DNA of 64,000 nucleotides from Amoebidium appalachense (GCA_963693365.1 CAVNZM010000015.1:5332001-5396000), one strand, 5' to 3'. Shown: positions 1 to 26,405, counted from the first letter of the stretch. Translations and numbers: made by a program. Notes: a model not told the origin generated them from the letters alone.

Positions 1-103
1 TTCTTGCCCCCCTCCCTCCCCGCAACCCCTTCTTCACCTCATCCACCCACACATGCACACGCGCTATCCCCCCCCCCCCCCCCCCCCCCCCTTCTTCACC
101 ATA

Positions 104-188
<85 letters not shown>

Positions 189-278
189 CTCTCTGTCTCT
201 CCCCCCTCACCTCCCCCACCCCACCCCCCACACACACCACCACCAATCCCCCCCCTCGCACCCCGTGTTTACCTAATC

Positions 279-325
<47 letters not shown>

Positions 326-704
326 TCCTCCCCCCTTTCTTTTAGGGGCCCCCGCTCCCCAACCCACACACACACATACACACACACGTCCCCCCACCCC
401 CTCCCCCCCTCCTCCTTCTTCCCTGGTTGGAGCCTGTGAAATGTCTGATTTAGATCTACGTAGCACGAAAATTTAATTTAGCAACCTTAATATTCTCAAA
501 ATGTAGATGATGGGGGCAAAGTTTTTGTCCCTCTGTTTGCTTCTTTTAGAGCAATGCAAACAAATTTTAAAGTATACATAATGACGGCCTTGCACATGTA
601 CCCACCCTGCCACAAGGGCGTACACGTCTACATGTCTGCTTGTATGACAACGACCACACGCGTGCGCGCGCACGCACACACACACAGACACACACACACG
701 CGCG

Positions 705-771
<67 letters not shown>

Positions 772-855
772 CTCACACACACACACCTCCCCCCCCCCCC
801 CCCCCCCCCCCCCCCTCCCCTCCCTACATACACACACACACATATACACGCCCAG
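1..855 (+). repeat. Intron of the MBD4-like gene: CA and poly-C microsatellites
   Basis: Blocks of (CA)n alternate with C runs (about 70-90, 147-183, 789-815) and (CA)n at 280-322 and 716-766. A non-repetitive piece at about 425-650 shows no recognisable exon. Long translated frames here are only His-Thr or Pro repeats. Confidence 0.8.
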
Positions 856-1269
856 CCCCCCACCAAGCTGCAAGGCATCGGAGTGTTTGGTTACGAATCG
901 TGGCAAATATTCTGCCGGGCCCAATATCATGACGTCACAGATAAGGTCCTGGGGGTGTATGCAAGAATGCTCATTGGGGAGGAGTCACGTGCTGTTAAAG
1001 AGGAACACGATATTAAGGAGGACGTGGTGGTTAAGGAGGAAATAGGACATGATTCGAACGAGGAAATGGGAGCTGTGAAAAGGGAGCCTGGGGAGGAGGA
1101 TGGGGAGGATGGGGAAGAGAAGAAAGGAGGCTCGGTGAGAAAACAAAGAGGGAACGAGGTTGGGGTAAAAAGTGAGGAAAAGGGGATTGTGACTGGAGGG
1201 AGGAAAAGAGTGAAAAAGGAAGCAGGGGAGGGTGAAAGTCAAGAGAGAAGGAAACGAGGAAGGAAGTGA
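856..1269 (+). CDS. MBD4-like HhH-GPD DNA glycosylase, 3' terminal exon (5' part outside window)
   Basis: A terminal exon of 138 codons that opens after a CCCAG acceptor and ends in TGA. Its first 35 or so residues match the end of the MBD4-type helix-hairpin-helix mismatch glycosylase: LQGIGVFGYESWQIFC corresponds to the family's L-GIG-K-Y-G-x-D-S-Y-x-IFC segment. The TDKVL that follows aligns with the stretch carrying the catalytic Asp, so the Asp appears to be kept. Family members excise T or U from G mismatches at CpG sites in the nucleus. The family normally ends about 25 residues after this point. Here a highly charged extension of about 95 residues follows, with six motifs of the SUMO type psi-K-x-E/D (VKEE, IKED, VKEE, VKRE, VKSE, VKKE) and basic clusters such as RKRVKK that could act as nuclear localisation signals. 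The upstream domain is not in the window, so family assignment rests on this one exon. Confidence 0.72.
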   Translation, partial: PPTKLQGIGVFGYESWQIFCRAQYHDVTDKVLGVYARMLIGEESRAVKEEHDIKEDVVVKEEIGHDSNEEMGAVKREPGEEDGEDGEEKKGGSVRKQRGNEVGVKSEEKGIVTGGRKRVKKEAGEGESQERRKRGRK

Positions 1270-1329
1270 GGATAGAGGAGGGACAGGGAAGAGAAGGATG
1301 TGGGAGCGAAAGACGAAGATGACAAGGGA

Positions 1330-1640
1330 GAAAATGGCTATCTAGAGCGTAGATGGTTTATGGATAGTTTGATAGGTAGATATACAAGGGATATTGTGTT
1401 ACGTACATAGAACGAGAGATAGTTTGATAGGTAGATATACCAGGGACAATTTGCTATGTAGACATTCGAGGGAAAGTTTGTTAGCTAGATATACTAGGGA
1501 TAGTTTGCTACATGAATACACTAGGACTGAATATTGTAGTATGTTGTTACGTAGATATACTAGCGATAGTTTGTTTAATATATACGTCAGGAATGGTGTT
1601 TTTACGTAGATTACGGTAGACATACTAGGGATATGCTTGT
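1330..1640. repeat. Degenerate minisatellite, unit about 33-36 bp
   Basis: The phrase TAGATATACTAGGGATAGTT recurs with variation at about 1365, 1418, 1480, 1550 and 1610, separated by TTTGnTAnGTAGATATAC-type spacers. In one + frame it gives a repeating RYTRDSLL peptide, but there is no sign of a gene. It lies 3' of the MBD4-like stop codon. Confidence 0.75.
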
Positions 1641-2342
1641 GTGTTGAAGGTTTGAAACTTTTTTCTTTTGACTGGATTTATTCGACGGAAAGATATTAAG
1701 TATGCACGGCATACTGAGAAGACAATAATTTGAAACTTTTTCTGTAAGTTCTCTGGTTGTAAATAGCAGGGCATAAGATGTTGGCACTGATATTAGTTAG
1801 GGGGTGATTGCGTGATTGTGTGGATGCCCCCACAATTTAACGGATTGTGTCACCTGAATTGCGTGTGGGTGTGATTGGATGTAATTAATTGTGGCATGTG
1901 TTTGTATGTGGTTTGTGGTGGTGGTGATGGTGGTTGATATTAGTGAGGGAGGTCTGACAAGAATCGAGGTAAACCGCATAAGTTTGTTTTTGAGAAATTT
2001 GAGGCGAAATTGGAACATTATTTTCTCGGCATGGATGTATTGTTGTGTGTACACAGGTGAAATCTGTGCATATATACTGCAGTAGGGAATTTGTCGAGAA
2101 ACTTTCAGAATGGTAGAGCATAACGGTGATTCATTGAGTCAGACGTGTGTTTTTGTAGGTGCTTGGTTGTATGCAGATGTGTAGGTGGAACCTTGTAACA
2201 ACAGTTATGTGATTCGATTCGGTTGAGATGTGAGCAACAGATTTCTTATTTTGGTTGATCCCTCCGTGATAAGATTTAAACGAAAACCCCTATATGAATT
2301 CGGAAAACGCACTGATCATATGGTTGCCTGAAGCCCTCATAA

Positions 2343-2382
<40 letters not shown>

Positions 2383-2390
2383 TATTTCCA

Positions 2391-2458
<68 letters not shown>

Positions 2459-3569
2459 CAAATAAAAATTAAATAATAACAAAGCGTTTTATATTTGTTC
2501 TCCCTTTCTTTTTACCAATGCCCTGTTTGTTTCTAGTCTCTGTGGTATCGAAGCAGATCACCTGACGAGCACAACCCGGCTACTACAATACACATATGCA
2601 TGGCACAAACCACTAAGCATCAACAAACAACATGTACCCACTCATGAGGGGGTAGGTACATGTGTGTACACATTTCTACTGAATAAAAAAGCCTCGTTTT
2701 GTTTTGCTTGTAGTTTGTGGTTTGGCTCCCATGGTATTGCCTGTTTTGTTTTGGCGCTGGTATAAGGGCCGTGTACATGCAGTAGATGACCAATAACGTA
2801 GGGTGTCTTACATACATGTACCTGTGTGTATCCATATGTGTGGCCCATGAGCATAATGGTTTATCGGACTGGCTGAGTTCGTAGCGAGGGGTTTATCGAT
2901 GTTATCACCCCTCAAGAGCGCTTATTTGGCTGTTATCTACATATTTACTGAAAGCTTATAATTTTAATACAATATTGTTTGATAGAAATAACAGTCTTGC
3001 AGGCAGCGCTGCCGCCAAAAAAGTTAGCCAACAAGGGGACAAAACAAACCTTTTTTGGTTAACCACCTGCTAAAAATGGCACGTAAATAGTTGGCTAATT
3101 TTGATTGGTTAACACCTGCCATCATGCGGGGCCCATATGGCCGGAGGGAGCGGCAAATCAAATTGATGCATATGTGTGCATATATACTGGGATGCGGCAC
3201 CAACATGCACAACGGCCGTATGTGTGTATACACAGTTCCCTTTCTCCATTCCTCTCCACAACACGCAAGTACTCTCATCAACACACATGTACACCCCTTC
3301 ATTCGTTACATGCATCGTTTTTAGCAACTCAGCTACGGTTCAAAACCACTTTACTTACCCTACAAGCGATCCCCCTATTTGTGTTTAAAAGAAAGAACAA
3401 GAAATTTTTTTTTTTAAAAAAAAAAGAAGAGAGAGAGAGAGAGGGAGGGGGGTTCAGTGCCATGATCTCTTGATACGCTACCACATCACAAACAACATAT
3501 GCATCTGCCTACATGTCCATGTACAAATTATATCTCAGCTATGTAGTTGGAATCACAGGTTTGTGTTGT
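1641..3569. other. Intergenic, convergent 3' flanks of MBD4-like gene and ACADM
   Basis: No gene is recognisable. It holds a C run at about 2344-2382, an (AAT)n tract at about 2393-2455, and ordinary AT-richer sequence. It separates two genes that converge on it, so their 3' ends should lie here. Confidence 0.5.
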
Positions 3570-3668
3570 CTACTTGTACTGATTGAAGACGTGGCGGGAC
3601 ACAATAAGACGCTGAATCTGAGACGTACCCTCATAGATCTGTGTGTTTGTGTGTGTGTGTTGGTGTGT

Positions 3669-3713
<45 letters not shown>

Positions 3714-4178
3714 GTGAGTGAGTGAGTGAGTGTTGTGTGCATGTGTGTGTGTGTGTGTGTGTGCATGTTACAGCCATAACACGGGCAACTTAACATTAGA
3801 ACGAGTAGTCAGTGTAACTGCAAAAAACATAAGAGGTGAGTGGAAAGCAAAGGACATGAGAGTGTACAGGTAGAATGTACATTGTCCTATCACCTCATGT
3901 CATATTTTCACTGTAATTTTTATGTGAACTGTTCCACTCCGTGCATTTTGTGCGTGCGCCTGTTTGTCGAGTGCCCGTTGAATCGTGATTATGCAATTCG
4001 AACAATGGTGGGCAACAAATAGAGGGATCAAAGCATGACAGCGGCTTCAAGCAAAAGAAAGGGAAGGTATAAACACACCCACACTACATAACATACAGCA
4101 AACAAACAACGAACAAAAAGATGCACATCTACACAAGCAGATGGTGGTGGTGGTGGTGGTGGTGGTGGTGGTGGTGGT

Positions 4179-4240
<62 letters not shown>

Positions 4241-4495
4241 GGGAGGGGGGGGGGGAGGGGGATGGATGATGGGCAGTACCTGGAAAATCTTAGCATCTCT
4301 CATAAGTTTCTCTACGGGGTACTCCGTGTTGTATCCATTGCCTCCAAAGATCTGCACGGCGTCAGAGGCACACTTGTTTGCCATGTCCCCTGCAAAGGCC
4401 TTGGCCACAGAGGCATAGTACGTGTTGCTGCGCCCTTGGTCTACCTCCCATGCAGCACGGTATGACTGTACGTGTACGTGTGTGTGTGTGTGTGT

Positions 4496-4568
<73 letters not shown>

Positions 4569-4910
4569 AGCGGGGGGGGGGGGGGGGGGGGGGGGAGGTG
4601 CGGTTTGCAGGGAGATGGGGTGTGAGTGCGTGGGGGGGAAGGGGGGAGGAGGAGGACTGTGTGTGTGGGTGTGCACCTGGGCATGGTGGTGATGGTGGTG
4701 TTGGTGGTGGGAGCGGTTAGAAAAAAAATAAGAAGCAGGCCCTGCTGAGAGCTGTTAGGGGTAGAGTATAGCAGAAATGCACAAAAGGATGTTTGAATCC
4801 ACAGAGCAGGAAACCACTCCAAACGTGCCAAATAAAAGCTGGATCAGGATGGGAAACCGTGTCAGAGTGGCCGGGAGGATAGTAAAATGGATTTTTATGT
4901 GTGTGTGTGT

Positions 4911-4947
<37 letters not shown>

Positions 4948-5758
4948 GAGGGGGGAGGGGGGGGGAGGGGAGGGCATCGGAGAGAAGGGCGCCGGGGGAG
5001 GGAGGGGGTGTGGAATGTGTTTCAAATATCAAAGTATACATTCACAACAGACATTACTGAATGCAGAGTGCAAAGCACACATTAGGCCTTGCGGTATGCA
5101 TAAGGAGCAGATTCCATCTTAGAGGGGAAGGGGGGCGGGTGATGTATGCGTTAGAGGGTTGGAAATATGTAGGAGACAACAAAGAGCAACAACAAAGCGT
5201 CACAAAGGTGGGAAATCCAAAATTAGACAGTTTAAGCGTGCAGGCAGAAGGCACTTGAACAGAGCCCATCATCAGGGGGGTTCCTGGGGGGGGGGGGGGG
5301 GGGAAGAGGGAGAGAGCCACGGCGGGGATGAGGAGGGGGGAGGGGGTTTAAAGAGAAATTGATACCAGCAGTCGTGCAGCCTCAATATTCATCGCCATAT
5401 CGGCTATCATAAAGGCCACGGCCTGATGGTTTGCAATGGGGGTGCCCATAGTCTTCCTCTCAAGCGCATATTTGGCTGCTTCATCCATCGCTCTCTTAGC
5501 CAACCCGACTGCCGCAATTGCAATGAGTGGGCGCGTACGGTCAAACGCTCCCATCGCTATCTTAAACCCTTCCCCTTCCTTTCCCAGCCTGTTTTCAATG
5601 GGCACTTCTACGTCTTCAAACGTCAACCCAACTGTGTTGCTGCATCTCTGCCCCATGTTGATCTCCTTGCGGCCGCGTGTGAGTCCTGGTGAGTCTCCAT
5701 CAACAATGAAACCGGTAAATGATTTGCCGGTGGATGCGGACGAGTCCTGTGTGTGTGT

Positions 5759-5792
<34 letters not shown>

Positions 5793-5855
5793 GGGTGAAG
5801 GGGAGGGGGAAGAGTGGGGCGGGCGGGGGGGGGGGGGGGGGGGGGGGGAAGGGGG

Positions 5856-5925
<70 letters not shown>

Positions 5926-6350
5926 ACGGGGGAGGCGAAGATGAGGGGGTGAGGGGATGTGAGATAGAGGGGAAGGGGAGGTCCAAACAGAGAAGAGGGC
6001 ACCAAGGGGCGCCAGGAGGCGGAAGTGGGGGGAGGGGGGGGGGGGGGGGGGGAGGAGGATGCAAAAAAAAAAAAAAAAAAAAAAAGGTCTAGGGGCACAC
6101 AGTGGCAACGCAAGTGGGAGGAAAAGTAGATATTTCACTCGGCGTCTCTTTCTATCGATCTCTCCTTCCATCTGTCTGTTTCCCCCATCTTTCCCTTCCT
6201 TTGGATTTTTACACCTGAGGGGCGGGACGGGGGGGGGAAGGGGGGGGGGGGAGATACAAAGTACGAACTAAACATCCATAACGGACAATATAATGCACAG
6301 CGCACACACACACAAATGAGTATACATAATAGCAGGAGCGTAGGGCGTTT

Positions 6351-6381
<31 letters not shown>

Positions 6382-6569
6382 GGGATTAGAGAGGAGGAGG
6401 TATTCCACTCACAGTCTTAGCAAGCACAAAGTACCAGTTAGCCACCCCCCCGTTCGTGATCCACATCTTCTGCCCGTTGATGACGTACTTGTCCCCCTTG
6501 CGCACAGCAGTGGTCTTGGCCCCCGCTACATCGGATCCTGCACCTGGCTCGGTGACACCATATGCGGCC

Positions 6570-6661
<92 letters not shown>

Positions 6662-7021
6662 GGGGGGGGGGGGAGGGAACGGGGGTCGTGTACATGCGTG
6701 TGTGTGTGTGTGTGTGTGTGTGTTTGGGGGGTTTAGATTGTTTTAGGAAAATCGACATACACCTTCACAACGGGCAACGTGGGAAGGGGGAGGGTGGGAA
6801 GCAAAAGGGGTGGGGTGGTGGTGGTGGTGGGGGTTGGGAGGGGCGGGGGGGAGGAGGGGGGGATTGGGGGGGGAGGATATCGAGACAGGCAGGTTGTAAG
6901 AAGGTTGTGAAGCCTTGAGGGGGTAAGGGGAAAAGGGGTCGGGAAAGGTATATGGCATGGGGGGGTGGGGGGGGTGAGGAACAGTTTGGGGCAGTGTGTG
7001 AGTGTGTTCGTGCGCGCGCGC

Positions 7022-7081
<60 letters not shown>

Positions 7082-9633
7082 TATGTGCATACGCGTGCAT
7101 GTGTCTTTCTTTCTTGCTCTCCTCTCTCTCTCTCTGTGGGTGTAAGTGTGTGTGTTTGTCCGTATGTATGTGTCTTTCTCTTACCCCCCCCCCCCCCCCC
7201 CCACACCCACCCACTCTCTCTCTATTCCTCTCCCCCTCCCCATCCCCCCCTCTCTTCTCTGTGTGTGTGTACGTGTGCTTGTCTCGCCCTCGCTGTGTGC
7301 GCGCCACACATCTCTCTGTGTGTGTGCGTGTGTGTGGGTCCCCACTCCCTCTCTCTCTCTGTGCCTGTGCACCTGTGTATCACCCACCATCAAAGGCTCC
7401 TCCGTCATCCTACCCAGATACTTCTTCTTCTGCTCGCTGTTACCAGCCAATATCACGGGCATCTCAGCCAGGTTGTTTGCTTCCATAGCCGTCTGGATCC
7501 CAGTGCACCCATAGGCCAATTCCTCACTCACAAGGCAGGAATCAAGTGTGCCAAGACCAGTGCCGCCAAACTGGGGAAAAAAAGGAGGGGGGAAAGGTTA
7601 GAATATGTTTCAGAAGAGAGGTGGAGGGGAGAAGAGGAGAGTAGAATGTGTTACAGGGGAGAGAGGAGGGGTGGGAAGTTGGGGGGTTTAGAAAGTGTTA
7701 CATAATACGGCGAACACGTTAAACGGCGGATAACACATTGCACACACAAGGAATATGCATCATAAGCAAAGCCTACCTCTGCGGGGGGCCTAAGGAGAAG
7801 AGGGGCGGGGAGGAGGGAGAAGGAACACATTAGAAGTGGGTCCAAGACACTTAATTATTCAAAGAGGTGAGACGAGTGGGGAGGGGAATGACATATCGAT
7901 GGAGGAGAAGAAGGGAATATGGGGGGGAAGGGGGGCAAGGGTGGTGGTGCTCGTGGTGGAGAGAGAGGGGGGGGGGGGGGGGGGGGATGGGGGGCGGGGG
8001 GGAGAGAGAGAGGGAGGGAGAGAGGAAAGGGAGTAAATGAGGCAAATGTATTGATTAAGGAGATTCAGGGGATGGATTTTAGTTAAAAATTGGGGGTGTG
8101 CAACGGATCGAGATCGACCAAATTCCATAATTGATCCAGTCGATCAATTGATGCCGAACTGTCCGAAAGTTAAAGTTGCACAATAAACCCCGCTTAGATC
8201 CTTGACGATTGACCGCATAAACGTTGGGAGAAAATGAAAACTCACTTATAAAGTGGGGGGTAATTGCCTAATAAGATTTTTGTTCGGGGGAGTGGTAGGC
8301 CTCGGTTGAGGTGCCCATCTTTTGCCTAGCATAAGCAATTATGGAGAGGGTAGAAAAGACCCTACGAGGGGCTGGCAATGAAACTCTGTTATGTAATTGC
8401 CCCCCCACTTTATTAGTAGGATTTTATTTTCAGGGCAAATCTATGTGGTCATTCTCTCTGGATCTAGCGTCGAAACTAAGACAGCTTAAAATCAAAAGCC
8501 CCGAAAGTAACTATTTCATCCGGCTCACAGACTGGAATTTGATCGATTCCGATCGATTGGATCCCCCGATCACATTGCCGGCAAACCATCCCCTGAGTCT
8601 CCTTAAAAAGGAGGGGTTCCTTTTTGGTTTAATGGCGGCAGTGGTGGTGGTGGGGGAGGGGGGGAAGGGGGTTTCAAACTAAAAGACAAAAGAATAAACC
8701 CAGGACTCACCTCAGGGGGAATGTGCGTGTTGATGAGACCAAGCTCCCAGCCTGTGGGTGAAAGGGGTTGCAAGGTTAGAACTGAAAGCGCACCCCTTTG
8801 GAAAGCTGGCAGTATGGAAAACAACCTTTTATTATGATGTTTGCAGCTTTTGGTGTTTGGCCAAACATGCATCACCTGAAGTCTGTGTAGTGAAAGATCT
8901 CGGGACAAGGGTCACGGCAACAAGAGCATGTTGAGCACACGGCAGGGAAAGCAGGTGTTCGAGCAGGTGTGTGTCTGCACGTGCACACATATGCATCATA
9001 GCAGGTGATAGGTGTACAAATGAAGGCGAGAGGGTGGGGTGGGGGGGGGGGGGTGGGGGAAGGGGGGGGGGGGGGGGGGGGGGGGGGAAGGCTCTATTAA
9101 CCCCGGCGGGATCGAAGTCGAAATCGCTCAGCTGCCAGAAATAAGACAGAGCTAACCAGAAGTTAAGCTGATGAAAGGGGGTGTGTCTTTATGAGGCGGC
9201 GCGAGGACGGGGGGGAAGGGGGGGGTTTGGGGGGGGGGGGGGGGGGGTTGGGGGGGGGGGGGGGGGGTGGAGGCTGAAGGAAGCACCTACCCTTTTTGAT
9301 AATCTCCCACGGATACTCCATGCTCTTGTCATACTTGGCAGCATTTGGAATCATGTGTTCAGCGGCAAACTTCCTTGCCGTCTCCTTCAATTCTTGGGCC
9401 TCGGGGGAGATGGCAAAGTTGAGCCCAGCAATGCTCCCGTGGATGTCCTCGGAGGACGGCGCGCCGGTGGAGAAAAGCCGCTGTGCGGCAACAGAAAGGG
9501 CGGCATTCTGGGTATGCCGTGTTGGGGTTAGTGGGTGCGTATGTATGTGTGTGTCTGCTCATTGGAGTGTAAAATAGCAGCATGTACTTAGAAGGTAACG
9601 CGGGCGGGCTGCCCCCCCCTCCCCCCCCCACCC

Positions 9634-9668
<35 letters not shown>

Positions 9669-9876
9669 CTCCCCCCTCTTTCACACACACAGACCCACAC
9701 AGACGCACAACAACCAGCCCAGACTGGACTCGAATACAACCACGTTATTCTTCACACACCTTCAATGCACTACAGTACTCAAGGGAAGAAAAAACAGCCA
9801 TCTACCACAAGGGGAAAGGCAGACACACCTGGCTAACAGCGGCTTGACCCGCACGGCGACCTATGACGGACAGCAT
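3570..9876 (-). CDS. ACADM: Medium-chain acyl-CoA dehydrogenase, mitochondrial (8 exons)
   Basis: FAD-dependent enzyme of the mitochondrial matrix that catalyses the first step of medium-chain fatty-acid beta-oxidation and passes electrons to ETF. Exons on the minus strand: 9876-9829, 9507-9291, 8751-8711, 7570-7388, 6568-6413, 5746-5366, 4465-4280, 3638-3570. All junctions are GT-AG and phase-consistent, giving 426 residues; the human protein has 421. Exons 1-2 encode an Arg/Ala/Ser-rich presequence beginning [16 protein letters not shown]. Diagnostic blocks are [51 protein letters not shown] and [15 protein letters not shown]. The catalytic Glu lies in the last exon, in [10 protein letters not shown]. 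The first ATG fits a mitochondrial precursor and has A at -3. Introns are filled with CA/TG and C/G runs, and four acceptors lie in or next to (CA)n. It is divergent from the LCCL gene. No defect is visible. Confidence 0.97.
5140..5285 (+). repeat. Dispersed repeat family A, copy 1 (in ACADM intron)
   Basis: About 146 bp from TGATGTATGCGTTAGAGGG to CATCAGGGGGGTTCCT. It shares most positions with 24432-24571, which lies downstream of the HAD gene's catalytic exon, inside its intron 3. Both copies begin directly after a G run. It is transposon-like but too short to classify. Confidence 0.8.
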
Positions 9877-9930
9877 CTTCCCTTATGCTCACTTGAAGAA
9901 CAAAAACTTATTGAGTGTCAATTTGGTAGA

Positions 9931-9936
9931 TTTATA
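9931..9936 (-). promoter_or_regulatory. Possible TATA box of ACADM
   Basis: TATAAA on the minus strand, 55 bp before the ACADM start codon. This is a position match only; other AT-rich words occur nearby. Confidence 0.25.
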
Positions 9937-10914
9937 AAGTTTACACAATGCAGAAATGAACAAACTGAAAACATGCGAGTGTCTTTTGAAGGAAAGGAAA
10001 ACTTGGTTGGCTCACGCGCTGACGACCAATAGACACAGTGAATAAAATGCTAGTTAAGTCAATGCATGATTTATAACTAACCATATGTTTGCAGCTAAAT
10101 TACAAACCAAACAATCAACACCCCTTTGCGGCCTGCATCATATATGCACCTATTTGTATACGCCGGTTTTTTGTGGAATTTATTTTTTGGTTAAAAGTTT
10201 AACTATTGCTCTAGTACCTAGAATGCAGTTGAAATCTAATATTAGGCTCATTCTGTACATAGGGTCGTGATAGAAAGAGGAGAGAAACCTGAAAAGTCCC
10301 TCAACCAATTGTAGAACAGAGGTAAGAGCCATATACCACCGCCAGGTTGCTAACACCAGTGCCTACAATCTTGTTGTTATGACATATCGTGGTAAGAAAA
10401 CAATTAGAAATAAATATGCTTATAGGCACTGAATAATAAAAAATAATTATTTATATACTTTTTCATTGTCATTATTTGGCAGAACTGCATCATCTTTATA
10501 ATTTGCGGGACGCCGAAAGACTGCTGTTTCACTTGTGGATGTTGATTGGTCTAATTGGCACCGTTACGTAAGGCAGTTTTCGAACGGAACGCACCACCTT
10601 CAAATCGTGTGGTCATACATACATAATTCCCGCCTCAATGTTGTGTCGCCAAAAAAAAAAAAAAAGGAACATGTATACCATATGGCAATAATATTTAATT
10701 ATTAATACAAACAGAGAGAATTTCAAAGTATATGATTTTTTTTTATGTTTAAAGACGTGTTCTCTATGTCACAGGTGCCTGTCTGTTTTTGAGCTGTTTA
10801 TGTGAGAGAGAGTAGACGTTGGTTTCAAAGACCAGCCTGATTCGAATCAAGTGCTCAATTGGCGTTGCACACAACACGACCATTAACAGACTACACCTCA
10901 CCGCAACAAGGACA

Positions 10915-10921
10915 TATAAAA
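10915..10921 (+). promoter_or_regulatory. Possible TATA box of the LCCL gene
   Basis: TATAAAA (inside GACATATAAAAGGCAC) lies 135 bp upstream of the start codon, in a position that allows a 5' UTR of about 100 bases. Support is motif and position only. Confidence 0.4.
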
Positions 10922-11055
10922 GGCACAGATGCAAACACACAAAACGGGGAGTATCAACACACGCAACCCCAAACACATGTTCAAGCACGAGTGCTGCACG
11001 CGCTTCACACATATAGCCAACCCTTGATGAGCGTAAAGGCATACACTTTCTCACG

Positions 11056-23850
<12,795 letters not shown>

Positions 23851-24064
23851 TCACAACATATATCTCTCTATTGTCTGAGCCAGCCCATCCTCCGTATTAC
23901 TAGGGACTATGACGTCAGCACTATTTTTAGCCAACACACTGCCATTGCCCATAGCACACCCACAGCCCACCTCCTTCAACATCTCACAGTCATTGTCGCC
24001 GTCACCAAATGCAATGGCACGGGATATGTCCACACCCATCATGGTGCACACCTGCACACACACG

Positions 24065-24098
<34 letters not shown>

Positions 24099-24397
24099 GT
24101 GTGTGTACGCGCGTGTTTGTGTGTGTGCGTGTGTGTGTGTGTGTGTGTGTACGTGTGTGTGTGTGTGTGTACGTGTGTGTGTGTGTACGGTGTGTGTGTG
24201 TGTGTGTGTGTGTACGTGTGTGTGTGTGTGTGTGTGTGTGTACGTGTGGGTGTACGTGTGTGAACGTGTGAGTGTGTGGATGGGGAGTGGGGGGGTTGGG
24301 GGAGGAGGACGGGAGGAGGGGGGAGGGGGAGTGGGGGAAGGGGAGGAGGGGGCAGGGGAGGAGGGGGGACGGGGGAGGATGTTTTTTTTTTCTTTCT

Positions 24398-24428
<31 letters not shown>

Positions 24429-25172
24429 GGGTGATGTATGCGTTAGAGGGTTGGAAATATGGAGGAGACAACAAAGATCAACAACAAAGCATCACACGAA
24501 ATCCAAAATCAAACAATTTAAGCATGCAGGCAGAAGACACTTGAACAGAGCCCATCATCAGGGGGGTTCCTATGCCTCCACAAAAGCATGGGTTTCGACT
24601 CTTTAACCTCTCGCGCGTGGTTCCCAACCCATACTTTGTTTCAACAGCAATAGGCGAGTCCACCCGTCTTGGCCAAAGACGAGCAGGGTTGTTCAAGGAG
24701 CAGCAATCTAAGAACGCAGAGTCTACAAAATCTGCAAGCAGACAAAAAAAAAAAAACAGAAAAAAAAAAGAAAGCAAGCAGAGAGATAGAGCATAAGCCG
24801 GGCTTCTACAAAGCTCCCCGACTCCCTAACCTATAGAGAAGGGGGAGGGAGGGGAGGGGGGCAGGGGAGAGAGGGAGGGGAGGGGGAGAGAGGGGGGGAA
24901 GGGGGCGGGGGGAGGGGGAAGAGGGGGAGGGGGGGGGGGGGGAGGGTGGGGGGGGGGGGGGACATGGAGACAGAGAAAACAGGGGGGGATATTGACCTGG
25001 CAACTATTGCTTTATTAGAGGGTTACCCCACGTAACAAACCAATAGGTTTAACCCATGCCACTGGGGGGCAGTGCACCTGACCGGGTGGAACTTTAACGT
25101 GTTCGGGGGGAGGGGGGGAGGGGGGGGGGGGGGGGGGGGGGGGGAGGAGTATGGATGTGAGTGAGCGTGTGG

Positions 25173-25246
<74 letters not shown>

Positions 25247-25691
25247 TTGTGTGGGTGTGGGTGTATGGCCGCCTGTGCGCGTGCCCATGGATGTGTGCGT
25301 GCATGCGTTGTGGTTGGCTATGTGTGTGTGTGTGTGCTTGCGTGTCCTGTAGATGTGTGTATACACTGTGTTTGTGTGCATGCATAAGCGTGTGTGGCGG
25401 GGGGCAGGGGGGAGGGGGGGGGGGGGTGCACGGGGAGGGAATTAAGATTTGTTACAGAGTAGAGTGTATACATTTACGAAGGACGTGAGGAAGGGGTAGG
25501 AGGGGGGGGGGGGGGGGGGGGGGGGGGAGAGAGGGATCGGATGTCAGACGGTCACAACTCAAAAAACAGCGCAAACATCTTTTTTACACATGGTGACAGT
25601 TCAAACACCAACAAGGCTAAGTGCATGCATCAGGCACCAAGGACAGAGGAGATTTTTATTTTATTTCATTGTATTTCATTTTATTCATTGG

Positions 25692-25763
<72 letters not shown>

Positions 25764-26257
25764 ACACATACCCTTTTCAAGGCAACTGCCTTTGACGCCC
25801 CGGAGGGCATGAGTTCGAGCATGTATGGAATGGCAACGGTGAACGCGGCAACATTCGGGTCAATGACCCGATTGAGGTTGGCCCGAATCGATGGGATGTC
25901 CTCCACTGCAGCCATGACAATCATCTTGTTGACTCCCCATTGGCCTTCCTGCAGCTCACGGTCCAAGTCAGGCCGGATGATGGCTGCCGATTCCTGTGAC
26001 CCGATTTGAATTAGATGGGGAAGAGGTGATGGTGGTTGTGATGGCAAGACGTGGGTGGTGGGTCGGGGAGAGAGGGGAGGCCGGGTGGATTTTTTTTTTT
26101 TTTTTTGGGGGGGGGGGGGGGGAGGGGGGGGGGGGGGGGGGGGGTTGAATACAATACACTACGTCAATTCTTCATGTATAATTGCTTACTGCAATGCACA
26201 CAAACAGAGCCCAATCTCTGGGTGAGTGGTGGGTCGGTGGGAAGGGGAGGGGAGGGG

Positions 26258-26292
<35 letters not shown>

Positions 26293-26405
26293 AGGTGGAT
26301 AGTGGGAAGGGATTGATGAGGATCCTGAAAGACACACGAATGTGGGTGAGAGGGTTGTGTGCCTCGTGTGGTTCCAAAAACACTCCGGGGCATTTAGGCA
26401 GGGGG

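Larger units (their letters stand above)
9877..11055. other. Divergent intergenic region between ACADM and the LCCL gene
   Basis: About 1.2 kb that must carry the promoters of both genes. It is largely free of the CA and G/C runs that fill the neighbouring introns, as expected for a regulatory region. No other gene is seen. Confidence 0.55.

Noticed and set aside
4-439. Open frames of Pro, His-Thr, Cys-Val or Gly repeats, here and beside nearly every microsatellite
   Set aside because: They are translations of C, CA, TG and G runs in all frames. None has a non-repeat domain except where a real exon happens to be in frame.
1394-1609. Frame with repeating RYTRDSLL peptide
   Set aside because: It follows the minisatellite period, is open on both strands, and shows no family resemblance or start context.
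7771-7790. Possible micro-exon between ACADM exons 3 and 4
   Set aside because: A CAG-AG-GT arrangement would leave only 2 nt and break the phase that exons 3 and 4 already share.
8100-8590. Opposed GATCGA-rich ends in the ACADM intron as a small inverted-repeat transposon
   Set aside because: The arms share only CAAATTCC and scattered GATCG words. Too weak to call without an alignment.
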